Part shown: positions 13,101 to 21,300 of the stretch, one piece after another
Position numbering within the stretch: the first letter of the stretch is position 1
Layout of the letters: each line of letters begins with the position of its first letter
Source: Hydractinia symbiolongicarpus
Taxonomy: Eukaryota; Cnidaria; Hydrozoa; Anthoathecata; Hydractiniidae
Direction of reading: 5' to 3'
Assembly: GCF_029227915.1 (NCBI RefSeq)
Contig: NC_079876.1
Location: forward strand, 12,898,001 to 12,962,000
DNA: 64,000 nucleotides
Notes under the pieces: model-generated
Databases searched by the model: none
What the model was told of the DNA's origin: nothing
The model's input: only the letters and a program-made list of their open reading frames with translations
Position numbers and translations under genes: made by a program

Positions 13101-13481
13101 AAATTTGTATTTTATTTTAAGTTTGTCATATTAAGACATAAAAATGATTATAATATTTAAATGATAAAAGATAGGAAAAAATAGGAAGGAATGATTGGTT
13201 TGTAAGCAGAGTAAAATATTTTAACAACATTTTTAAAATAATTTAAAATACAATTAGATGTGATAATTTTGGTTTAAGTAGATGAAAAAGATAAAACAAA
13301 ATGTTGAACAAAAACATGTAGTTATAAAAAAATAATTTGAATACTAAGTTAAATAAAACTTCGTACCCAGACCTCTATCAACTAGATGAAACGAGAATAA
13401 ACAATTAAACAGCTAGTTATATGTTACGAGTTTATATTTAAATATTTTTAAATATTTTTTCAGCAAAGAAGGAGGAGATAA
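3690..13481 (+). CDS. TIR / SF1 helicase-like NTPase / FN3 / ankyrin multidomain protein
   Basis: The model has eight exons: 3690-4110, 4566-4593, 5510-5769, 5855-8312, 8440-8694, 8781-8827, 12576-13060 and 13464-13481. Every junction has GT-AG and the phases agree, giving about 1,323 aa. Domains in order: TIR (aa ~5-140), a beta-rich linker (~150-236), an SF1 helicase-like NTPase (~300-1030; Walker A GPLGSGKS ~544, DEVD ~642), one fibronectin III domain (~1060-1140) and three to four ankyrin repeats (~1157-1310). I see no signal peptide or membrane span, so it is probably cytosolic. TIR domains signal by self-assembly or cleave NAD; ankyrin and FN3 domains bind partners. A role as an immune sensor or effector is inferred. 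The start at 3690 has a good context (ACAAAATGGCC). The last splice is uncertain: reading through 13061 would end the protein at 13072 instead. Whether one transcript spans the 3.7-kb intron (8828-12575) is supported only by phase. The tail resembles FANK1. Confidence 0.8.
4640..4685. repeat. (TTTTG)n microsatellite
   Basis: Short run of TTTTG units in intron 2 of the TIR gene, next to the 28-nt exon 2. Confidence 0.8.
4842..5160. repeat. Direct duplication in intron 2
   Basis: About 100 bp at 4842-4945 (starting CAGTAAAAGATATTTTA) recurs at 5049-5155 with the same start and shared AATAATAGTAA and AATGATTTTA words. It is noncoding and lies about 350 bases upstream of exon 3. Confidence 0.55.
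5314..5440 (-). mobile_element. Short non-autonomous Helitron-like element (copy H1)
   Basis: Read on the minus strand, it starts TCTATATTATAATACCCGTA (degraded form of the TCTCT end), contains a CAGA-rich stretch and ends with an imperfect hairpin and then CTAG. It matches copies at 30732-30841 and 57553-58767. The hairpin is mutated (CCGTGGAAAAATCCCCGG), and the 3' flank is C rather than T. Confidence 0.5.
5855..8312 (+). other. Exon 4: SF1 helicase-like NTPase region
   Basis: One 2,458-nt exon, opened by TTTGTAG and closed by AA|GTAAAT. Visible motifs: KKIIVGPLGSGKSVLALSHL (Walker A, motif I), FHFISDEVDG (Walker B, motif II), VFYLNKSMRTT (motif IV-like), ITDVHGSRGTDF (motif V-like) and EGMSRVTERLIIVC (motif VI-like, with an arginine that could be the finger). 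This order matches UvrD/Rep-like superfamily 1 proteins. A charged, low-order segment (about 7370-7620) separates the two RecA-like halves. The N-terminal ~300 codons of the exon are unassigned. Whether it unwinds nucleic acid or only switches by NTP hydrolysis cannot be seen. Confidence 0.7.
8440..8694 (+). other. Exon 5: fibronectin type III domain
   Basis: The 255-nt exon is phase-symmetric (85 codons) and encodes a single FN3-like fold: FQPPTINVSCNFSND at the start, CTINWNEEGYRYVINM (conserved Trp and Tyr), then NNLVIGNKYKFRVLASNDFG, matching the L-x-P-x-Y-x-F-R-V-x-A-x-N core of FN3. A 47-nt linker exon (8781-8827) follows and joins in phase to the ankyrin exon at 12576. Confidence 0.75.
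8828..12575. other. Intron 6 of the TIR gene (3.7 kb)
   Basis: No convincing extra exon is seen between the FN3 linker exon and the ankyrin exon, and the phases of the two flanking exons join directly. The intron contains repeat family R (about 10448-11345). It also holds a short duplication: the AATCGAATATATTGA word with the following TATCACTATATCATACTCAA occurs near 11379-11455 and again near 11698-11775. Confidence 0.55.
10448..11345. repeat. Dispersed repeat family R, uninterrupted copy
   Basis: The sequence starting AGCTATAGCCTCGTTTCCAT (about 10479), and the block GGTTTCCATCTGCAAAACTT with its downstream GATCTGGTCTGTAGAATAAA (about 11127-11193), recur in the same order and strand at 14782-14990 and 16437-16560. 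There the family is split by two younger insertions. I see no coding capacity, and the exact ends are uncertain. Confidence 0.6.
12576..13060 (+). other. Exon 7: ankyrin repeats
   Basis: The exon encodes about 160 aa with ankyrin signatures: DERTPLMWTVLYTNNTSMVE, then LISYGSDVWTED, then NSYHYAVIHDRHIILDML, then DNITPLYYAAALGHISCVDV and LLRHENVDVTIKDGAGRTAY. The protein ends in a basic tail (RRKIKEYE, then QRRRR if the GTGAGT donor at 13061 is used), much as the FANK1 family ends. The preceding acceptor TTTTTAG follows the long intron. Confidence 0.85.
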
Positions 13482-14781
13482 ATGTCCCAGGAAAAAATAA
13501 CAATCCGGTCACCAGGTGAGATAATTTTTAAAATGTTTAAAAATTATGCGGTATTGTAATTTTACCAATCTATTTAAGTTTAAGTAACTTCGAAAATTTT
13601 CACACTTTTTTATGATATTAGAAACTTTTATTTTTTAGATGACGAACAAGTTTGCAGTTAAATTTTTTATTCTATTTATATTAGTCATTTATATATATTA
13701 ATATGTTATACATATATATATTTATTTTAAATATATCTTTTTGTATATATGTCTATAATAAATTATTGCAAATATAAATCCATGTTGCTTTTAGTTTTAT
13801 ATTATTTATTATTTAAAATATATATTTATACTTTATTTATATTAGAACAAATTTATAGGAACAATGAAGCTGGAAGTGGCTGAAAAATAAGAACAAAGGG
13901 AAAGGCTGAAGTTTTAATTTTGTGTTCTTAGCGCAAAAAATGGCAAATTACAGAATAAAATGATTTTAAGCAGTTTATCAGATTGTGTCTGACAGATTTA
14001 TCTGATTTGACAAAAATCTTTTTTGTCGTCACAATCTGAAAAGTTACAACGTTTTAACTTTTTAGATTTTGTCTGAAGAGAATTAACCAATGAAGTTACA
14101 GATTGTTTTATGAAATATTATTGATTTAAAAATTCGTATGATTTCGAAAGAAAGAAACTTCACAAACAGAAATTTTATTGAACTTTTAAAAGGGGAAAAA
14201 GGTCTATGGAACATAAAAACTCCGCCGTACAAAAACAAGGGGTGAGAAGGCGAAGGTAATCGTCCGAATTTGTGGCAAATTAGAAATGAAACAAAATCTT
14301 CTCTTTCCCTGTTTTCGTTGTTTTCGTTGTTAATGTAAAAGACGCCGCTGTCGGATGAACATGTAATTAAAAATCAGCGTGAAGACAAATTTCATCGTTC
14401 TTATAACGCATTTTTTAGCAAAAACATTAGAATTAAATTTAATTTTTACCAATCGTACAATCCCTTTCTTTCACACTGTCTATAGTAAAGGTGATCAGAA
14501 TTTTTATTAGCAGAATTTTCAGCTATTCTCTGACCTTCCTTGTGAATCCACTCATTTATATATAGTATTGTGTTATATCAAGTATATTTATATACCTATT
14601 TATGTATGAGTTCGGGTGAGTTTTATAAAATATATTTGATTTGATTTTGATTTACTGTGGAACAATTTTTGTTCGATTTATTTTCGTATCATGGAAAGAT
14701 ACATGTTCTAAGTCACGTGGTTTTGCTGCATCAAAATTGTCTCGTTCCCAACTAAAAAGGTTTGACTGCTATATTTTACGT
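13482..14781. other. Downstream noncoding region
   Basis: This AT-rich stretch holds the putative 3' UTR of the TIR gene, with TATATA runs near 13690-13850. A spliced UTR is possible (donor CACCAG|GTGAGA at about 13515, acceptor TTTTTTAG at about 13639). I see no gene. A diverged short inverted segment with CAGATT/GTCTGA words lies near 13980-14105. Confidence 0.5.
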
Positions 14782-14991
14782 GGCGTAATGAAACTCTCAC
14801 ATAGCTATAGCCTCGTTTCGATATGATTTCATTATTGCAAAGAAATCTTCATACGGAGAAAATTTCTTTGCCTCCTTTCTAAGTTATTAATCTTTAAAAA
14901 TTAATTGCTCGTCTCGTTTCCATGCTTTTTTCGTAATTATAACCAGAAGATGTGCTGTGGAGAGCTTGCAGAGACGAAGACTTTTTTTGAA

Positions 14992-15927
14992 TTTCCGCGC
15001 CCGAAGGCGTAGGAAATTCTTTAAAACCGTCGTTTTTTTCTTTCGGAGCATTTTTTGAGAAAAAATCGACCCTGGGATTTCACGTTGCCCAGTCACAGAT
15101 GTAAACTTCGTACCCAAGCTCCTTTACTACTGGGAAGTCTCGTATTGACGTTTCAGGCCAAAATTGGTATTTGTTTTCGACAAAATTTGGCACAGTTAAC
15201 AAAAAAAGTATGCTGAACATAATGGTGACATAATAATTTTGATTTTTGTCACCTAAATGTCATTTTAGGCCAAAATTGGTCCAAAAATTAGAACTACTTT
15301 ATTTTCAACAAAATTTGGCACAGTTAACAAATAAAGTATGCTGAACATGATGGTGACATCAAAATTTTGGTTTTTTGCCACCTTAAATGTCATTTTAGGC
15401 CAAAATTGGTCCAACAAAAATTAAAACTACTTCATTTTCAACAAAAATTGGCAAAGTTAACAAAAAAAGTATGCTGAACATAATGGTGACATCAAAATTT
15501 TGATTTTTGTCACCTAAATGCTATTTTAGGCCAAAATTTATCCAAAAATTAAAACTGCTTTATTTTCGATAAAAATTGACACAGTTAATAAAAAAAAGTA
15601 TGCTGAAAATGATGGTCACATCAAAATTTTGATTTTTTGTCAACTAATGCCGTTTAAGACCATAAACGTTTCAATCGCAAGACTTTCAACCATGAATGAT
15701 AGGCTGTATTTTTTGTTAGCAATTTCTTTTAAAATGTTAGTTTAATGACACGTTTCGTTTTGTTTGCGTTTGTTGTAAGATATAATGTCACTGGTGTGCT
15801 TTATTTTCAGAGGTTCATGCACCAAACCCCTTCGAATGTTTGGCACAATAACACAACGAATTAGCAGGTTTTCATCAAATATTTTTGTAGCGCGCGGAAA
15901 TTCTTAGGGCCCCCAGGGCTTCTTGTT
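14992..15927. mobile_element. MITE with internal tandem repeats, copy 1
   Basis: It starts TTTCCGCGCCCGAAGGCG and ends GGGCCCCCAGGGCTTCTTG, with inverted TTTCCGCGC/GCGCGGAAA words near both ends. Inside are four units of about 110-130 bp, each with TAGGCCAAAATTGGTCC (or a variant) and GTATGCTGAACATAATGG (15150-15650). A second copy at 20540-21069 has the same ends and one unit, so unit number varies between copies. No transposase is present. Confidence 0.65.
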
Positions 15928-15957
15928 AAGTATTTGTGTACATATAAAATTATCGCT

Positions 15958-16440
15958 AATATTTATTTATTTATTTATTCATAAGGAATACTTATACAGG
16001 ATTTTTCCATTCAAAATTAGTAAAATATACAAAATATATATAATTACAAAATTTCTGTTCTTCCATGGGTCCTGTTTCCCAGCCCTCCAAAAATAGTAAT
16101 AAAATTTAAAATAATAACTAAAAATGTGTTGGTAAAAATTAATATTTACAAATTAAAAATCTCTTCATATAATTTTTACAAAATCTTCTATTGATGTCGA
16201 AGCACGTATTTTCAGAAGAAGCTCGTTGACAGTTTTTGCGCCATTTAAAAAGAAACTTTTTCTACTTGATTCCAGCTTAATCTTAGGAAGTCGTAGTGAA
16301 TGATTCTTGTGTTGCTTGTCATTTTTTCGAAATAATTTACAAAGGTTTCACACACGTCTCCATGAACACACTTGAAGACTTGAAGGCAAAGACGTTTCCT
16401 TAACAGATCTTGAAAAATAGAAACCATCTTGTCCGAATCT
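15958..16440 (-). mobile_element. 3' fragment of a non-LTR retrotransposon (LINE)
   Basis: On the minus strand an open frame (16245-16457) encodes LRKRLCLQVFKCVHGD, CETFVNYFEKMTSN and VSFLNGAKTVNELLL. This pattern is typical of the C-terminal end of reverse transcriptase ORFs of LINE elements. The 3' end is a run of (AAAT/AATA) units at 15958-15985, the usual tail of such elements. It is 5'-truncated. A short CTAAT at both edges could be the target duplication. Confidence 0.6.
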
Positions 16441-16560
16441 AATGGGACGGTTTCCATCTACAAAACTTGTCAGCGCCAAAGTAGAGCATATAATTATCTG
16501 GTCTGTAAAATAAAACTACCTCCCCAAATACAACTTATTTTTTCAATAACCCGATAAAAA

Positions 16561-17990
16561 CATCCCGCTTAGCCACGATCACGGTACCAGTGTGTTGAGA
16601 AAGAAAGAATGATTCTATTTGTCTTGTTATAGCTTGATGATGTACTTATTGTACGAAAAGTTTAACTTAATAAACAATATCATAAATTAAAAAACCTTAA
16701 GTTATACCATAGCGTACAACTAACGGAAAAACTCTTGTAAAACTAGTAACGATTATTCGCAACGCTTGTGCATTTTTTGTCCAGAATTACTTTAAGCATA
16801 ATTATTTTGTGTCGTTTTTTTATGAAACAAGTCAAAGGTACCGATAAAATCCTGGCTAGCCAAAATCTGTTTCTACTTTCCTGAACAATTTAAAAGCTAG
16901 TACCCAGGTATATTCTTCCGTACGTGTTGACAGAATGCCAGAAAAATGAGTTTAACCCTATTCGGTCCGCGGTTTTTCAAACATACTATGACCTATACTA
17001 TGACTCAATAACTTTTCATAGGGTTGTTCAAATTGAATCAAACTTGGCACACTTATAGTAAGTCATAAAAGGAACAAAATGGCAACAATAAATTTTTGCT
17101 TTCGTAAAGACATTTTCTGTGAAGTCACCAGAAGCTTTAAATTTGTTAAAAATGCCAGTATCTGCATAAAATTGAATTACTTTTGTTCTAGAGCAAATTT
17201 TTATATTCTGTTTGAAGTTTCTGAAAGCTTAATAAAAGTTATTTAACATATATTCGGGTTTTTACATGGATCGCATTAAAAATTGCAAAAAAATGCCCGA
17301 GAATCCGTTTTTTCTGATTTTCGGGTAAAACCCGACAAAATCGGGAAATCGGATTGGTCACGTGTCCGAATTATGAAAAATGATTCTTCTTGATGAAACA
17401 AGGTTGTGTTGCAAGTTTCAAGTTCTAATGATAATCCTAACAGGAGTTATTATATTTTCCCCATTATAAGGATTTTATAGAGATTTTTAGGGGTAGTTTC
17501 GAGTAATGGCCAATATCAAAGCCTCTGAAGGGTATGGGATCTAAATATTTAGCCTGCAAGTGTCTAATAGGTAAATATTGAAACTCAGTAAGTAGCATAG
17601 CCATATAACAAAGCAATAAGGAGTTATTAAAACGTTTTCTGAAAGTTTCCTACTGAATCAATTACCTAAAATGAACACACAAAGTTGAGCGGTCAGTCAA
17701 AAGTTGTCATTATTAAAATGCCCTACTTTGGGTGGCTTTATTCCTGCCCAAAGTCAGGCCAAAAGATTGGCCTTAGGGGTATTTTTCATGAAGCCAATTA
17801 GACGGCGAAATGTGGGGTATAATTTAAAAATGCTCGACTTTAAGCAGGCGCCCTACTTTGTAAGTACGCTTATACTATAGCAACGCATTCACAGGCGAAG
17901 TATTTATAGGCTGTTGCAGGCCTGGATAATGGCTTGACAATGAATGGTGAAATTTCAACTGAACTTCGAACCATGATTACATGTACAAGA
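16561..17990. other. Noncoding stretch with a repeat shared with 54.4-54.7 kb
   Basis: No gene is seen. Bases about 17100-17350, read on the minus strand, resemble 54475-54620: AAAATC(C)AGAAAAAACGGATT, then an AATTTTTAATGCGATCC-like stretch, then AATATGTTAATAACTT/ATATGTTAAATAACTT. Two CCCTACTTTG words near 17722 and 17851 bracket another short repeat. CCCGAC and TCGGG words around 17330 can form a small hairpin. Confidence 0.4.
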
Positions 17991-17994
17991 TAAA

Positions 17995-18300
17995 GTTTTA
18001 CGAATCGTACAGAGTAACACAACCAATCGTAACAGTAACGTTTCACTTTTCTTTGAGCGTAACAGGATTTATCGTAACAGTGACGTTTCACGTTTTGTTC
18101 AGTGTGACACGATGAATCGTAATTTTGGCGCTTCATATTTTATTGAGCGTAACACAATCTATCGTAACAGTGACGTTTTACTTTTTGTTGAATGTGACAC
18201 GATAAATGGTAACAGTGAGGTTTCACGTTTCGTCGGAGTAGCACAACTCGATCAACCGTAACAGATGATCTATCGTAAGTGCGACGTTTTACGTTTCGTC
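17995..18300 (-). repeat. 45-bp tandem repeat starting at the MTG1 stop codon
   Basis: Units that start CGTAACAGTGACGTTTCA begin at about 18028, 18073, 18118, 18163 and 18208 (exact 45-bp steps), and less regularly at about 18257 and 18274. The period is a multiple of three, so the minus strand shows 15-residue peptide repeats (KRHCYDKSCYAQ type) in a frame different from the MTG1 end. The unit at 18274-18300 overlaps the last MTG1 codons, so the array probably arose by duplication of the stop-codon region. Confidence 0.7.
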
Positions 18301-21300
18301 GAGAGTAATACGACCAAACCTTCCATTTCTGAAAGCTTGTATTAACAATATCGAACAACGTCGGTAATCTGGTCGAGAATCTAAAATTAAAACAGTATAG
18401 TTACGTCACCAACGTAAGTAGCGGTTACTTACAACAGTTCATCTAACATTTTTTTAAATTGAATATACTTCGGTCAAAAGCAAAATCATTTTTTTAGCCG
18501 TGCATGTGAAATAGTTTTAGTTAGACTTTTTTGAATTCCCTAGTTAACACTCCCCATTTTAGACACCCCTTATAGGCCTAACACCCTATTTTCAATGTTC
18601 TTCTTCGACATCCGTCCAATTATTAAAATCCCGTCTTTTTTAAGGGGTGTTTATCTGATGATGCCCTAGCTTACACCCACTCAGTGTTTACCTTCGTCAC
18701 AAGACACTTGTACTCAATGAAGACATTTCAGGAATATCAAGTAAGGTAACTAACGTACCCCTTATGAGATCTCTCTGTTCAGCTAGTGAGTATATCACTT
18801 TTTCAAAATCGTCGCACGGTTCTTTTAGCGCACACATCTTTAGATATCTATAAAAAATAAAGTACAAACAGGGAGGTAAGAACAAGAGAAAAAGATTGTT
18901 GACAAATACAAGAAAAAGTGTAATAAATCTTTACATATCTATAAAAAATAAAGTACAAACAGGGGGGTAAAAACAAGAGAAAAAGATTGTTGACAAATAC
19001 AAGAAAAAGTGTAAAAAATCTTTAGATATCTATAAAAAATAAAGTACAAACAGGGAGGTAAGAACAAGAGAAAAAGATTGTTGACAAATACAAGAAAAAG
19101 TGTAATAAATCTTTACATATCTATAAAAAATAAAGTACAAACAGGGGGGTAAAAACAAGAGAAAAAGATTGTTGACAAATACAAGAAAAAGTGTAATAAA
19201 TGTTTAGATATCTATAAAAAATAAAGTACAAACAGGGAGGTAAAAACAAGAGAAAAAGATTGTTGACAAATACAAGAAAAAGTGTAATAAATCTTTAGAT
19301 ATCTATAAAAAATAAAGTACGAACAGGGAGGTAAAAACAAGAGAAAAAGATTGTTGACAAATACAAGAAAAAGTGTAATAAATGTTTAGATATCTATAAA
19401 AAATAAAGTACGAACAGGGAGGTAAAAACAAGAGAAAAAGATTGTTGACAAATACAAGAAAAAGTGTAATAAATCTTTACATATCTATAAAAAATAAAGT
19501 ACAAACAGGGGGGTAAAAACAAGAGAAAAAGATTGTTGACAAATACAAGAAAAAGTGTAATAAATCTTTACATATCTATAAAAAATAAAGTACAAACAGG
19601 GAGGTAAAAACAAGAGAAAAAGATTGTTGACAAATACAAGAAAAAGTGTAATAAATCTTTACATATCTATAAAAAATAAAGTACAAACAGGGGGGTAAAA
19701 ACAAGAGAAAAAGATTGTTGACAAATACAAGAAAAAGTGTAATAAATGTTTAGATATCTATAAAAAATAAAGTACAAACAGGGGGGTAAAAACAAGAGAA
19801 AAAGATTGTTGACAAATACAAGAAAAAGTGTAATAAATCTTTACATATCTATAAAAAATAAAGTACAAACAGGGGGGTAAAAACAAGAGAAAAAGATTGT
19901 TGACAAATACAAGAAAAAGTGTAAAAAATCTTTAGATATCTATAAAAAATAAAGTACAAACAGGGAGGTAAAAACAAGAGAAAAAGATTGTTGACAAATA
20001 CAAGAAAAAGTGTAATAAATCTTTACATATCTATAAAAAATAAAGTACAAACAGGGGGGTAAAAACAAGAGAAAAAGATTGTTGACAAATACAAGAAAAA
20101 GTGTAATAAATCTTTACATATCTATAAAAAATAAAGTACAAACAGGGGGGTAAAAACAAGAGAAAAAGATTGTTGACAAATACAAGAAAAAGTGTAAAAA
20201 ATCTTTAGATATCTATAAAAAATAAAGTACAAACAGGGAGGTAAAAACAAGAGAAAAAGATTGTTGACAAATACAAGAAAAAGTGTAATAAATGTTTAGA
20301 TATCTATAAAAAATAAAGTACAAACAGGGAGGTAAAAACAAGAGAAAAAAGATTGTTGACAAATACAAGAAAAAGTGTAATAAATTAAGTCATGCCGCAT
20401 ATTAATTCGTTATAAACCAACAAATTCCAACTTAAGTTCTTTCATACTCAACATATTAGCATTGAAGTTAACATGATGTTTTTGAAGTTCCTTTACCGAT
20501 TATCGATATATGGTTTTAGACTAACCAGATGTTATTGACTTTCCGCGCCCGAAGGCGTAGGAAATTCTTTAAAATCGTCGTTTTTTTCTTTTGGAGCATT
20601 TTTTGAGAAAAAATCGACCCTGGAATTTCACGTTCCTCTGATTTTTTGTTACCTAAATGTCATTTTAGGCCAAAATTGGTCCAAAAATTAAAACTACTTT
20701 ATTTTTGACAAAAAATTGCCACAGTTAATAAAAAAGGTATGCTGAACATGATGGTGGCATCAAAATTTTGATTTTTTGTCAACTAAATGCCGTTTAAGAC
20801 CATAAACATTTCAATAGCAAGACTTTCAACCATGAATGATAGGCTATATTTTTTTTTAGCATTTTCTTTTAAAATATGAGTTTATTATGACACGTTTCGT
20901 TTTGTTTGCGTTTGTTGTAAGATATGATGTCACTTGTGTGCTTTATCTTCAGAGCTTCATGCACCAAACCTCTTCGAATGTTTGGCACAATAACACAACG
21001 AATTAGCAGGTTGTCATCAAATATTTTTGTAGCGAGCGGAAATTCTTAGAGCCCCCAGGGCTTCTTGTTTAAGTTGGTTTATCCTGTGGTCAATATTACT
21101 ATATTAACATAAACCGATGACTAGTATCAAGGCTAACCTGGTGTTCTTTTGTTTGTTGAGCGCATAAAGCAAGTAGTCAGCAATTACTTCTTCTCCAATC
21201 ACGTGATCGGGAAATGTTCCTGGAGAAATAAGTTATTCAATGCCACAGAAGTAAAACTTACATACCATTTACCTAGTTTTTTTAATCTTATCTTGTTCAA

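Larger units (their letters stand above)
14782..16560. repeat. Repeat family R, second copy, split by two insertions
   Basis: The left part (14782-14990) matches 10448-10650 and the right part (16437-16560) matches 11120-11345. The middle is occupied by the MITE at 14992-15927, then a 30-bp remnant that contains ATTATCGCTAAT (also at about 11087 in the intact copy), then the LINE fragment at 15958-16440. Confidence 0.6.

Noticed and set aside
17870-18358. Minus-strand frames with Cys/Tyr/Lys-rich 15-residue repeats
   Set aside because: They are translations of the 45-bp tandem array downstream of MTG1; no start, splice or family support.
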